Below are positions 28,401 through 37,474 of a stretch of 64,000 nucleotides of DNA, in pieces. Location of the stretch: contig NZ_MVDI01000001.1 of assembly GCF_002939305.1 (NCBI RefSeq), positions 1 to 64,000 of the forward strand, written 5' to 3'. Numbering within the stretch: the stretch's first letter is position 1; every line of letters starts with the position of its first letter. Source of the stretch: Chroococcidiopsis sp. TS-821 (GTDB taxonomy: Bacteria > Cyanobacteriota > Cyanobacteriia > Cyanobacteriales > Chroococcidiopsidaceae). The notes under the pieces are model-generated. The model worked only from the letters and a program-made list of their open reading frames with translations. It searched no databases and was not told the origin of the DNA. The translations under genes and the position numbers were made by a program.

Positions 28401-30639
28401 TCAACAGCCACTTACGCGAACTCCCACCGAGGAATTTTTAGAACGATTAACGGCAAATTGGACTAATTTTTACACTCGCAATACAAATTTTGATAGAAAC
28501 TTTGGCTGTAGAAAAGGACAGCCAGGCTGTGGTAATAACGGCGATCAATGGCGTCCGGCAACAATCATGTCTGATGCTGTTACAGTATTATCTAATAGTT
28601 TTGTTGATGGGTTTCGCAGTGATGGAGATTACGATTTAAATAATCATATCGGTAATTCAGTTGCTACACAACGCAAGAAAAACGGATTTGTTGATAATAG
28701 CTTTGCTACCAGTGTTGACTCACAAAGAAGTACTGATAGAAATTCTTATTTAAATAATGGTGTCACTCCGGTGCAGCGGCGAACTAACTTTCCTGAGTAC
28801 GTTATGGAAATTTGCCGTAAAATTCCAGTATCAGAATGTAAGCCTAACGATTGGGTAGTTGGGTATGAAGGTAACAAAGATGTCAAAGCTGCAAGTTTAC
28901 CTGATTTACCTGAAAACGCAAAAGCTGATAGGTTAATGGCAGGAACAACAGCAAGACCTGCACTCAATCCTGAAGATAGACGTTATCCTCGGCGAGTTGC
29001 GTTTCAACGTAATGAATTAGGGACGCTGGAACTCTCAGAATTTCAAAATAGCTTGACTCCCATACCTATAGGAGTTAATGCAGCAAATGAAGTTGATATG
29101 TTTCCATATGATACTTACAACACTAAGCGTCCGAAGTCAGTAAGTAATGCTTTATGGTTTAGAACAACAAGTAATGCTGAGCAACCTGATAGTGCGCCTA
29201 GTTATAACAGCGAACAACCTTTAGCATACACGCCAAATACGCAACTTGTCTCGCCATCAACGCCTGATATTGGTACTATTAGTTTGAATTTACCAGAAGA
29301 TAATCCGATTTCTGGCTACACAATTTGTACAACATCAGGTAAATACTCTAAGCAGTATAAGTTTGAAAGTGGAGAAACGCTGCAAGCATTACCTAATGAA
29401 TGCGGAACAGATGTGCGAAACCAAATTCAAACTGTATACGAAGCTTTAAGAAATTTGAACCCAAGTGCTGATACCAATGACGATCTTGTTAAGGCGACGC
29501 AACAGGGAAATTATCAACCCGGACAGGAGACAGTTATCACTGCTAACGATAGTAAACCTATCAATATTGTTGACTTAGACACTGAGAGAATACCTACTAA
29601 TAATGTAGCTGCAACAACAATTAGATTTGTTGGTTCTGAAGAGTCAATATTTATTATTAGAAACACAACAGGTCAATTACAATTTGGTTCAGAAGGCAAG
29701 GATCACTACGGAGTTAATATTGAGTTAGTTGGAGTGAGTCCTAATAATATTTTTTGGGTAATTAATGGAAATCTCACTACAAATCAAGTTGCTGATGATA
29801 AACGTCATTCCTTAGCAGGAACTTTCTTAAATAATGGTCTTGGTATTCCTGTATTAAAAAATGTAGAAATCAATGGTCGTTTACTCGGATTTCAAGATTT
29901 ACCGCAGAAAGGAGGAAATTTTACCGAAGGAAGCAAAATTACAGCAATAACATCTGACGAACAACCTCTATTAATTCCCGTTCTCCAAATTCATAGCCCT
30001 AATGGTTCTCCTGGCGGAAATACTTTAGATCGCGGAAGTGTAGATTTGCAAGATGCGTGGCTGCAAACCCCAGAAGATGATACGACTGTCAATGCTGTCT
30101 TTGTTTCAGGAAATAGCCCTAGTCGTCCAGGAGAAGAACCCGCAGGTTTACCAAATTTTGTCCGATTACTCGAAAATTGGCGAAATAGAACATTAAATAT
30201 TAAAGGTAGTTTTATTCAACTACACCGCAGTGCTTATGCGACAGCACCATTTGCACCAATCTTAGGCAGTAAATCGAGTGCAAATGACGGTAGTTTGAGC
30301 ATTTTTGACTACAGTTTTACACAGTATAGAACGAACAACGGTCAATTTACGGGTACGCTACCTTACTTTGCGACGCCAAACCGACAATGGAGTTTCGATG
30401 TTGCGCTTTTAGCGCAGTCACCAGATTTATTTGCACAAAAGTTTACGCAACCTTTGGCAAATGCGACTAACGAATTTGTTCGCGAAGTCAATCGCGACGA
30501 TCCTTGGATTGAAACGTTGCTATGTGCAGTAGAAGGTTCTGACAATAATTATACCTATGCGGTTGATGCAAGCGATCGCCCCCAGAGTTGTCCCGCGTTA
30601 AATGCTTACCAAGATATCCAAACTAACGTCACGCCATGA
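25435..30639 (+). CDS. hpsA: HpsA-family giant prepilin-like protein, copy 2
   Basis: This 1734-residue protein parallels copy 1. A 39-residue basic leader precedes SGFVLPTVAMVSLVIVLLT, with predicted cleavage G39/F40, Pro at +4 and Thr at +5 in place of Glu. LNAATPALDRARAKID matches NAASPAIDRAKAKLE of copy 1. Acidic calcium-type loops are visible at about 153-161 (DTDGNGKFD) and 488-495 (DFDGNGID). The C-terminus keeps LPNFVRLLENW, YATAPF, NRQWSFDV and a DDPWIE end. It is about 200 residues longer than copy 1, with extra Asn/Thr-rich sequence before the end. The stop overlaps the next start by four bases (ATGA), a sign of translational coupling. Confidence 0.85.
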   Translation: MSTGKHSNTILNQLKHRQPQRQWLLRNLIVLRQNSSTSGFVLPTVAMVSLVIVLLTTAILVRSFDRSRTASNLRVSEAALNAATPALDRARAKIDALLLDQTLPQLTPTDAELENALNRNKYTLGDETRLKLAQDNSSGNNDTLTTAWKFPVDTDGNGKFDSYTLYGIYFRSNTAEEARNPLQARTPPMQGEALGRECENILRNSDRALGDSGWYQSGGKLSKSFFVYTVTVPITNPPIDNNYEAYRGNRSFYALEFQQDRSRTPIRNYAALFQNDLEITPDSTFRINGRIATNGNLLVGSQNNATTQFYQVSSQYSCFYNEENGKITVGGNVGLGNAADTSDRTAVNIDLFNGFGNNPITAALDRNIKSTTTTGGAQVSYNDTAYNHRLALMKQTALSYHPNFERRNTIDEIPPTVESVAAVRQYPPEVKAGFAAAIADTNNQRGSSLNAWDVLGEQIETYLRNLTRRVPYAEVATSDRRAALERYDFDGNGIDTSVFPSDTIEPPLAWREPTPINTRLTLNPYNLPQTQPEKQQQEGKESYVGDRIAVGNNLPTFWKKTGNFFLGFNEKQLFDNGVNWNNPNTQPRYRTSQTLPLPDRRIIERNGFWENAAAQQLSTTLTGAGGLRIITGAGIYDRAASFLPEPKLEEGVTEPPLFRTRSFSANRNIVVWSDALPMTGDAQESKKGDLQMRATAVYHYIDSSYTGTDYVERTPTACISSYYDPTTATTARNQEDLPDVSGVISGAQPANGRSNNGVVYPSPYNDIGGREAAVNQFREQLNFQASLIFPNGRVVNQPLRDALAKIDANQTRSLADNSAIDTAICAIRILDNSLSPVSNPIIPHGAIKEATFLDAREIKAIDKDNSPSNYDLELEKRQPLEIRVTDIDLGLLAKTEIGNERNPQEYLLPNSGIIYASRDDALADRSDTSIETKLLSPNDFILDSTRRPNGIRLINGSNLSRDENYREVEKGLTFVTNLPLYIRGDFNLHQQPLTRTPTEEFLERLTANWTNFYTRNTNFDRNFGCRKGQPGCGNNGDQWRPATIMSDAVTVLSNSFVDGFRSDGDYDLNNHIGNSVATQRKKNGFVDNSFATSVDSQRSTDRNSYLNNGVTPVQRRTNFPEYVMEICRKIPVSECKPNDWVVGYEGNKDVKAASLPDLPENAKADRLMAGTTARPALNPEDRRYPRRVAFQRNELGTLELSEFQNSLTPIPIGVNAANEVDMFPYDTYNTKRPKSVSNALWFRTTSNAEQPDSAPSYNSEQPLAYTPNTQLVSPSTPDIGTISLNLPEDNPISGYTICTTSGKYSKQYKFESGETLQALPNECGTDVRNQIQTVYEALRNLNPSADTNDDLVKATQQGNYQPGQETVITANDSKPINIVDLDTERIPTNNVAATTIRFVGSEESIFIIRNTTGQLQFGSEGKDHYGVNIELVGVSPNNIFWVINGNLTTNQVADDKRHSLAGTFLNNGLGIPVLKNVEINGRLLGFQDLPQKGGNFTEGSKITAITSDEQPLLIPVLQIHSPNGSPGGNTLDRGSVDLQDAWLQTPEDDTTVNAVFVSGNSPSRPGEEPAGLPNFVRLLENWRNRTLNIKGSFIQLHRSAYATAPFAPILGSKSSANDGSLSIFDYSFTQYRTNNGQFTGTLPYFATPNRQWSFDVALLAQSPDLFAQKFTQPLANATNEFVREVNRDDPWIETLLCAVEGSDNNYTYAVDASDRPQSCPALNAYQDIQTNVTP

Positions 30640-31325
30640 TTTCTCGTTCACAAGGCTTTACTATTGTTGATGCTCTAGTCGCGATCGTCGTTGTTGGCAT
30701 TTTGATGAGTGCGATCGCACCTGTCATGGTACTTTCTGTCGGCAACCGCGTACAAGCCCGCCGAGTCGAACTTGCAACCCAAGCCGCAAAAACTTATCTT
30801 GATGGTATCCGAAACGGCACAATTCCACCACCGAATCATACCGTAGTCCTTAACGAAGTTGATACTAGCGCAACTCGCCAATTCAACGCCCAGCGCGTTA
30901 CTTTCGCAAATGCTGCGGTTCCACCTGCGAGTGGTTTAACAAATTGCACCCCCACAACACCTGATTATCCGTACTGTCAAAATTCTGCAAATCTGAGTTT
31001 GTACTGCATTGACTTTGATGCAGAAGCAGGTTGTAGCAGTAACAGCGTTCGCGATCTTGTTGTTCAAGCATTTCGTAGTGTTACACCTACGTCTACCGAT
31101 GCCACAAAAGGTTATTTATTAGGTGTGAGAGTTTATCGCGCTGATGCTTTTAGCGATAGTTTACCCCTCGTTAAAAGTGATGCGGATACCAGACGAACGC
31201 AAGCCACTTTTACCAGCGGGTTAGGCGATCGCAAAGCCCCATTACTCGAAATTACTACCGAAATTAGTACGACAGAAACCCGATTGCAAGATTTGTGCGA
31301 TCGCCTCGGTGGTTGTCAACTGTAG
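30636..31325 (+). CDS. hpsB: HpsB-like type IV pseudopilin, copy 2
   Basis: A 229-residue protein with a very short six- to seven-residue leader and the site SRSQGFTIVDALVAIVVVG (G7/F8). Position +5 is Asp instead of the near-universal Glu, and Ile3-Val4 precede it. The globular part keeps VQAFRSVTP and LGVRVYRADAF, matching copy 1. It overlaps hpsA copy 2 by four bases. The Asp keeps the charge but is rare and may change how the subunit docks in the fibre. Confidence 0.82.
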   Translation: MISRSQGFTIVDALVAIVVVGILMSAIAPVMVLSVGNRVQARRVELATQAAKTYLDGIRNGTIPPPNHTVVLNEVDTSATRQFNAQRVTFANAAVPPASGLTNCTPTTPDYPYCQNSANLSLYCIDFDAEAGCSSNSVRDLVVQAFRSVTPTSTDATKGYLLGVRVYRADAFSDSLPLVKSDADTRRTQATFTSGLGDRKAPLLEITTEISTTETRLQDLCDRLGGCQL

Positions 31326-31361
31326 TAGTAATACGAATGGCAACAAGAGGATAGCTATGCC

Positions 31362-32324
31362 ATGATGAACTCACTTCAACTGCTTCGGTACATCTACACA
31401 AACCGTTTTGACTCGCAATCAAAAGGTGGCTTTACCTTAATTGAACTGCTAGTAGGTATTGTCCTAGCAGGATTAGTCATCACGCCCTTAATGAATTTTA
31501 TGCTCAATATTTTAACAACACAGCGACAAGAGGAAGCCAAAGCTAATACCGATCAAGAATTGCAATCAACGATTAATTATATTACGCAAGATTTAAGGCA
31601 GGCAATTTATATTTATGATGCTGATGGTTTAAATAATACTTCAACCCATACTCAGCCAGGAATTAAAGATCAAATTCCACCGTTAGCACCTGTTCCAGGA
31701 TGCGATGCTAGTACAAATTGTACTCCTATCCTTGTGTTTTGGAAACGCGAGTTTAAACCCGAAATTTTATCTCCCTGTACAAGCGATTCAATCAATTGTT
31801 TAGCTGATACTAAACTAGATGATACTTTTGTTTATTCGTTAGTTGCATATTACTTAATTGAAAATCCAGCAAATACAACTGAATCTAATACGGCGCGGAT
31901 CGCCAGATTTCAAATTAATGATGGCATCAAAGATTCAAGAAATCCTGATAATTATATTGAGCCGCCAGATGATGGTTTTCAATCTTTTAGTTTAAGAACC
32001 CCTGGATTAACGATTAAAGATAAGATGAATCGCTGGCAAAAAGCTAACGAAAACTACACAAATAGCGTTACTACACTTGTAGATTTTATTGATACAAGCG
32101 CTAGCACAAAACAGCAAAATTGTCCAGCCAATATGCAACAAATTCCTGCTGTCGCCAGTGGTTTTTACGCTTGCGTAGACTCAATTAATACAACAGCACA
32201 AGTTTATTTAAGAGGAAATGCGATCGCGCGAATTAGAAATGATGCAACGTGCGATCCTACTTCTGTATATTGCCCTAGTGTCAGCGTTCAAGTTCAAGGA
32301 AGCGGATTACTCAGCCGTAACTAA
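31362..32324 (+). CDS. hpsC: HpsC-like type IV pseudopilin, copy 2
   Basis: A 320-residue protein with a 23-residue leader, then GGFTLIELLVGIVLAGLVI with cleavage at G23/F24 and Glu at +5. QSTINYITQDLRQAIYIYD corresponds to the copy-1 helix. GFYACVDS and VYLRGNA near the end are shared with copy 1. At least eight Cys lie after the helix. AGAGG sits about 12 bases before ATG 31362. Confidence 0.83.
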   Translation: MMNSLQLLRYIYTNRFDSQSKGGFTLIELLVGIVLAGLVITPLMNFMLNILTTQRQEEAKANTDQELQSTINYITQDLRQAIYIYDADGLNNTSTHTQPGIKDQIPPLAPVPGCDASTNCTPILVFWKREFKPEILSPCTSDSINCLADTKLDDTFVYSLVAYYLIENPANTTESNTARIARFQINDGIKDSRNPDNYIEPPDDGFQSFSLRTPGLTIKDKMNRWQKANENYTNSVTTLVDFIDTSASTKQQNCPANMQQIPAVASGFYACVDSINTTAQVYLRGNAIARIRNDATCDPTSVYCPSVSVQVQGSGLLSRN

Positions 32325-32349
32325 TCATATATAAAGCTTACTACTTATT

Positions 32350-32387
32350 GGTAACTAGATACAACCGATTACCAATTACCTATTACC
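32350..32387. repeat. GGTAACTAG...ATTACC dispersed element, copy A
   Basis: GGTAACTAG at 32350-32358 is followed by ATTACCAATTACCTATTACC. The same order of blocks occurs at 53393-53446. The ends are partly complementary (GGTAA/TTACC). Confidence 0.45.
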
Positions 32388-32403
32388 TTTCTACAATTAA
32401 CAT

Positions 32404-32997
32404 ATGTCAAATGAACAATTAGATTCTGGATTTACATTAATCGAAGTTATTGTTGTTACCTTAGTCATCGGAATTTTATCAGCGATCGCCGTACCTTCTT
32501 GGTTAGGCTTTGTGAATCGTCAACGGATAAATACAGTAAACGAATCGATTCTCCGTGCTTTACAAACCGCGCAGCAAGAAGCTAGAAAGCAAAAAATTAG
32601 CTACAGCGTCAGTTTTAGAACTAACAATCAAATTCCTCAAATTGCCATCCATCCTAAAGGAACGACACCTAGTAATACAGATTGGAAAACCCTAGGTGAA
32701 GATTTAGGAATTAACCCACAACAAATTTTGTTAGGAACTAATTTTAACGATCAAAGTGTTGCCACTACGGCGATCGCTTATACAGCTAATACAACACAAA
32801 CAATTAGCTTTAATTTTAAAGGCAATTTAACCGAAGAAGCAAAATTTGCAAACGACAAAGGTTTAATTGTAACAGTAGCTCAACGTCGTAACAATTCCAC
32901 AACTCCCGTTGAGGGAACAAGGCGATGTGTTGCCGTCAGAACTCTTCTTGGTGCAATGCAAACAGGTAGTGAAGAGCAATGCAATCCTAGTGGCTAA
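32404..32997 (+). CDS. hpsD: HpsD-like / GspH-FimT-type pseudopilin, copy 2
   Basis: A 197-residue protein with a nine-residue leader and LDSGFTLIEVIVVTLVIGI, cleaved at G9/F10 with Glu at +5. NRQRINTVNESILRALQTAQQEARKQK matches the copy-1 helix, and the C-terminal RRCVAVRTLLGAMQT with a last Cys matches copy 1. It closes the second cassette. The 79-base gap before it carries a dispersed repeat, so the cassette may be less tightly spaced than in copy 1. Confidence 0.85.
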   Translation: MSNEQLDSGFTLIEVIVVTLVIGILSAIAVPSWLGFVNRQRINTVNESILRALQTAQQEARKQKISYSVSFRTNNQIPQIAIHPKGTTPSNTDWKTLGEDLGINPQQILLGTNFNDQSVATTAIAYTANTTQTISFNFKGNLTEEAKFANDKGLIVTVAQRRNNSTTPVEGTRRCVAVRTLLGAMQTGSEEQCNPSG

Positions 32998-33134
32998 CAC
33001 CAAGGGTATATAGAGTCATCTCGATGGATGCTAGACGGGATTCGCTACCTTGATATTTTGTTACAAAAGTTAAACTTAAACAGTGTATCCCTAAAAAGTT
33101 ACACGGCTGCAACTCCAAAACTGACGAACTATCT

Positions 33135-33392
33135 ATGAACATCCCTAATCTAGATTCTGAAACGATTGACCGGATCGTCGAAATGGCATGGGAAGACCGG
33201 ACTCCGTTTGAAGCGATCGCCCTACAATTTGGGCTAACGGAAAAACAGGTAATTGCCTTAATGAGGCGCGAGATGAAAGAATCTAGCTTTAAGATGTGGC
33301 GCGAACGTGTAAGTGGGCGCAAAACAAAACACCTTAAAAAACGCGACTTTGTTCAAGGACGTTTTCGTTCTCAAAATCAGAAAGGAAGTTAG
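33135..33392 (+). CDS. TIGR03643 family protein (DUF2805)
   Basis: An 85-residue basic protein. ETIDRIVEMAWEDRTPFEAI and QFGLTEKQVIALMRREM form a helix-turn-helix-like core. SFKMWRERVSGRKTKH is the strongly conserved family end. Members are found across cyanobacteria and other bacteria with no proven function; the fold suggests nucleic-acid binding. It stands alone between the hps cassette and the HEAT protein. Confidence 0.85.
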   Translation: MNIPNLDSETIDRIVEMAWEDRTPFEAIALQFGLTEKQVIALMRREMKESSFKMWRERVSGRKTKHLKKRDFVQGRFRSQNQKGS

Positions 33393-33618
33393 ATAGCAAA
33401 TTCAACTCAGGCGATCGCTAAAAATTTTTGAAAGAACTTATTGCAAATGCTCGTGTTGATTGTCATACAAACGAATTGTCAATAGTAGGGCTTATTATAT
33501 CTCCTTACATAGCGACCTACAGCCAAGTGGCAGCAAGCTACGATCAAATTAAATACCACATTGCTGAAATCAAGCTGACTACGCTGTGGTTGTTTGCTTT
33601 GAGCTTAAGGACTAAGCT

Positions 33619-34806
33619 ATGCAACTTCTCTCGATTGAAACCACTCCTAGCCCTAGCTGCATCAAGCTCAATTTGAATGAGTCTATCAGTACCAAAGCCT
33701 TGACGCTACAGCAGGGAGTAGAGCAAAAAGATACTCCAGCATTAGCCCAGCAGTTACTTGCTATTGAGAATATTCAATCGGTCTTTCTGTTTAAGGATTT
33801 CATCACGCTGACGCGGAAGGGAAATGCGGATTGGCAACCGATTCTCAATCAAGCTGTGCGTATTATTGGAGTTGCCAAGGATGCTGATGCCAACAAGCTA
33901 CTCGCCAATGTTGAACAACCGCAGGAGATCGCGGCATCTCATTCAACGAACTTACAGCAGACGTCGCTAGGTCATGTTGAGGTAGCCGTTCAAATGTTTC
34001 GCGGTATTCCTGTGCAAGTTCGCGCGATCGCTTCTGATGGTCAACAAGCACGAGTCGCATTACCAGAGCGATTTAACGAAGCACTCCAACGGGTAATTAG
34101 TGCGACAAAAGCAAATTATATCGCCGAGCGGCGTTGGGAACCTTATCAGTCTCCTGCTGGTGCTTTGAATGAAGTGGCGCAACTTGTTGCAGACGAAATT
34201 GCTAGTCTCATCGACGAAGATGAGTTAGCTCGCATCGCAGCAGCTGCCATTGCTAACGACCGCCAACCAGGGCTAACAAACCAAACCTCACAGCAAGAGC
34301 TTTTAGCTGATTTGCAGCATCCGAACTGGAAACAGCGACTCAAGGCGCTGCAACAAATTGAAGTCACTCCTGAAACATTTTCTCAAGTTGTAGCTTTACT
34401 CGATGACGAACAAAGTACGATTCGGCGCTGGGCAGCGGCGCTTTTGGGTACGAGTAGTGTGGCAATTGCTGTTGAGCCGCTTTGTCGCGTTATTCTCACA
34501 GACCCATCGGCGATTGTTCGTCGCACTGCGGGTGATGCCTTAAACGATTTGGGGGAAAAAAGTGCGATCGCCACAATGTGTCAAGCTTTAGCAGATCCCT
34601 CCAAGTTAGTTCGTTGGCGAGCCGCTCGCTTCTTGAATGAAATGGGCGACCAAAGCGCTATTGCAGCCTTACGCCGTGCTGTCGAGCGCGAAGCTGAATT
34701 TGACGTTCGAATCGAAATGCTGGCAGCGCTAGAGCGCATAGAGGGCGGTGGTGAAACTCAACTACCAATGTGGCAGCGAATTACTCAAGGCGAGCTAACG
34801 GAGTAA
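33619..34806 (+). CDS. NifU-N-like domain plus HEAT-repeat protein (CvfC-like)
   Basis: A 395-residue protein with two parts. Residues 1-85 (PSPSCIKLNLNESI, SVFLFKDFITLTRKGNADW) match the Scaffold/NifU N-terminal (Nfu_N) domain. A middle domain (about 100-200) leads into HEAT-like repeats from about 225, including LLDDEQSTIRRWAAALLG, PSAIVRRTAGDALNDLG and PSKLVRWRAARFLNEMG. The same order is known in 'conserved virulence factor C' proteins of Staphylococcus and cyanobacterial relatives. HEAT repeats usually hold partner proteins, and Nfu_N domains occur in Fe-S carriers, but no Cys pair for a cluster is visible. The role is unknown. Confidence 0.8.
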   Translation: MQLLSIETTPSPSCIKLNLNESISTKALTLQQGVEQKDTPALAQQLLAIENIQSVFLFKDFITLTRKGNADWQPILNQAVRIIGVAKDADANKLLANVEQPQEIAASHSTNLQQTSLGHVEVAVQMFRGIPVQVRAIASDGQQARVALPERFNEALQRVISATKANYIAERRWEPYQSPAGALNEVAQLVADEIASLIDEDELARIAAAAIANDRQPGLTNQTSQQELLADLQHPNWKQRLKALQQIEVTPETFSQVVALLDDEQSTIRRWAAALLGTSSVAIAVEPLCRVILTDPSAIVRRTAGDALNDLGEKSAIATMCQALADPSKLVRWRAARFLNEMGDQSAIAALRRAVEREAEFDVRIEMLAALERIEGGGETQLPMWQRITQGELTE

Positions 34807-34978
34807 CTTTCTGCATGAATCTTAGACGCCCTCTGATTGAAATCAGACTACTATAGCAAAGCGTACCTTCCTCTACTAAAACTAAATTTTTATCAGTAAA
34901 TCCACGGAGTTAATCTTTTTTGTTTAGCTGCGAAATTCTTCGTAAGATCTAGTGCGTGCAGCTACACTTTGTTGATCG

Positions 34979-35003
34979 AGCCCCAGACTTTAGTCTATGG
35001 GCT
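34979..35003. terminator. Inverted repeat between convergent genes
   Basis: AGCCCCAGACT (34979-34989) pairs imperfectly with AGTCTATGGGCT (34992-35003). It lies between the HEAT gene (+) and glgB (-). The T run is weak, so it may be a dispersed repeat that also serves as a terminator. Confidence 0.45.
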
Positions 35004-35017
35004 TTAAACTCATTCAA

Positions 35018-37309
35018 CTATTGACGCAATGCTTGCGCAGTTTTCTCGCGATCGAGTTTCAAAATGAGTACTCCCAAAGGCGGCAGACATAAATCAATTG
35101 AGTAGGGACGATTGTGATAAGACCACTCTTCAGCCCATTTACCACCTAAGTTACCCATATTGCTACCACCGTACTCGCGAGCATCACTATTGAACAGTTC
35201 AGTGTAGAATCCAAACTCAGGTACGCCAATTCGATAATGCGAATGCGGCTGTGGAGTGAAATTACAAACTACAATCGCAAAGTCTTCAGGATCTTTTCCG
35301 CGACGAATGAACGAAACAACACTATGACGGTTGTCGCTACAATCGATCCATTCAAATCCTGCTTGCCCGAAATCTTGCGTGTATAATGCTGGCTCAGCGC
35401 GGTAGAGATGGTTGAGCTCCTTCATGAATCGCTTTAGCTGTTGGTGTGGTTCATACTGCAACAAGTGCCACTCCAGATCGCCCCAAACGTTCCACTCGCT
35501 CCACTGTCCAAATTCCATCCCCATAAACAGCGTTTTCTTGCCAGGGTGCGCGAACATATACGTAAACAAACAGCGCACGCTTGCAAACTTCTGCCAGCGA
35601 TCGCCTGGCATTTTTCCAATGATATTGCTTTTGCCATGCACCACTTCATCGTGTGACAGCGCTAGCATGAAGTTTTCGCTGTGGTGATACCACATACTAA
35701 ACGTCACGTTGTTTTGATGAAACTGGCGGAACCAAGGATCCATGCTGAAATAGTCCAGCATATCATGCATCCAACCCATGTTCCACTTTAAATTAAAGCC
35801 CAATCCACCCGTATATGTGGGCCATGACACCATCGGCCAATCTGTAGACTCTTCTGCAATTGAAAGAATTCCAGGGAAGTAGCTGAAAATGACATGATTT
35901 GTTTGCCGCAGAAACTCAGCGGCTTCTATATTTTCTCGTCCACCGTACTGATTAGGCAGCCATTCGCCTTCTTTGCGGCAATAATCGAGGTACAGCATCG
36001 AAGCAACTGCATCAACTCGAATGCCGTCGATGTGATACTTGTCAAACCAGAATAAAGCGTTGGCAACTAAGAAATTTCTGACTTCGTGGCGGCTATAGTT
36101 AAAAACTAACGTTCCCCATTCTTTGTGTTCGCCTTTGCGGGGATCGGCGTGTTCGTAAAGATGCGTACCGTCAAAAAAAGCTAAACCGTGACCATCTTTC
36201 GGAAAGTGACCTGGAACCCAATCGACAATCACGCCAATACCGTTTTGATGACATTGGTCGATGAAGTACATGAAATCTTCTGGGCTGCCGTAGCGCGAGG
36301 TACAAGCATAGTAACCTGTGACTTGATAACCCCACGAACCATCAAACGGATGTTCGGCAATCGGTAGCAGTTCGATATGGGTGTAGCCCATATCTTTAAC
36401 GTAGGGAATCAATTTTGCTGCAAGTTCCCGATAAGTTAAAAATCGCGCCCCTGGTTGAAGTTCAGACACCACAACAACTGGTTCTGTTTCTCCGTTAGGC
36501 AGTTTAGCTGGTTCTGCGGAGGCAGCGTGTAGCCAAGAACCTAGGTGGACTTCATAAACCGAAATAGGCTGTGTTAAGATATCTGTATGACGCCGCTGCT
36601 CCATCCATTGTGCGTCATTCCAAACGTAAGCATCGAGATCGGCAACAATAGACGCAGTTTTGGGGCGCACTTCTTGTTGAAACCCGTAAGGATCGGATTT
36701 TTCGTAGATGTGCCCGTCAGAGTTTTTAATTTCGTATTTGTAGCGATCGCCAACACCAATTTCTGGAATAAACAACTCCCAAATGCCTGTCACGCCTTTA
36801 CGCATTTGATGCTTTCTGCCATCCCAGTAATTGAAATCTCCCAAAACTGAGACATTGCGCGCATTCGGTGCCCAAACTGCAAAATAAACGCCTTTGATGC
36901 CATCAACTTCGGTAAGATGTGCCCCTAGTTTTTCATAAATTCGGTGGTGGTTGCCTTCTGAAAATAAATGTAAATCAAAATCGGTTAATTTTGGCGAACG
37001 AAAAGCATAAGGGTCGTAAATTACCCGTTCGCGATCGCCTTCTTTAATTTTTAATTGGTAGTTTGTTAATTCAGAAACGTCAATCGTACATTCAAAGAAA
37101 TGAGGATGATGCACCGGATGCATTGGATATTCAATTCGTGCTTCTGGACGAATTACCCATGCTGCACTCGCGTTTGGTAAATAAGCTCGCACCACCCACA
37201 CGGTTTTGCCATCTTGTTCTATGGGATGAGAACCAAGCACTTCAAACGGATCGTCATGCTGATTCCAGACAATGCGCTCAACCTGTTCTGGGGCGATGGT
37301 CATAGACAT
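35018..37309 (-). CDS. glgB: 1,4-alpha-glucan branching enzyme (GH13)
   Basis: Full length, 763 residues. An N-terminal GlgB domain and CBM48 ([20 protein letters not shown]) are followed by the GH13 barrel. [21 protein letters not shown] is an early motif, [15 protein letters not shown] holds the nucleophile Asp, [11 protein letters not shown] the acid/base Glu, and [11 protein letters not shown] the third acidic residue. It makes alpha-1,6 branches in glycogen, the cyanobacterial carbon store. It starts [13 protein letters not shown] and is monocistronic by spacing. Confidence 0.97.
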   Translation of the reverse strand: MSMTIAPEQVERIVWNQHDDPFEVLGSHPIEQDGKTVWVVRAYLPNASAAWVIRPEARIEYPMHPVHHPHFFECTIDVSELTNYQLKIKEGDRERVIYDPYAFRSPKLTDFDLHLFSEGNHHRIYEKLGAHLTEVDGIKGVYFAVWAPNARNVSVLGDFNYWDGRKHQMRKGVTGIWELFIPEIGVGDRYKYEIKNSDGHIYEKSDPYGFQQEVRPKTASIVADLDAYVWNDAQWMEQRRHTDILTQPISVYEVHLGSWLHAASAEPAKLPNGETEPVVVVSELQPGARFLTYRELAAKLIPYVKDMGYTHIELLPIAEHPFDGSWGYQVTGYYACTSRYGSPEDFMYFIDQCHQNGIGVIVDWVPGHFPKDGHGLAFFDGTHLYEHADPRKGEHKEWGTLVFNYSRHEVRNFLVANALFWFDKYHIDGIRVDAVASMLYLDYCRKEGEWLPNQYGGRENIEAAEFLRQTNHVIFSYFPGILSIAEESTDWPMVSWPTYTGGLGFNLKWNMGWMHDMLDYFSMDPWFRQFHQNNVTFSMWYHHSENFMLALSHDEVVHGKSNIIGKMPGDRWQKFASVRCLFTYMFAHPGKKTLFMGMEFGQWSEWNVWGDLEWHLLQYEPHQQLKRFMKELNHLYRAEPALYTQDFGQAGFEWIDCSDNRHSVVSFIRRGKDPEDFAIVVCNFTPQPHSHYRIGVPEFGFYTELFNSDAREYGGSNMGNLGGKWAEEWSYHNRPYSIDLCLPPLGVLILKLDREKTAQALRQ

Positions 37310-37474
37310 GAAAATACCTTACCTAAAACAAATTTTTTATTTCTACGTCATATTTATACATATTCTTTACATTTATTTGCAATCATTTGCTCGAGCCAAA
37401 CAACCTGCAATTGCATAAGTAGCAGCATCAGGAAGCTGTATTAATAATGATTGCAGCATAGTATTTTTGGAAAT

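Noticed and set aside
17279-30639. Many minus-strand and other-frame ORFs inside both hpsA genes
   Set aside because: All lie inside the long, family-like hpsA frames and have no own signals.
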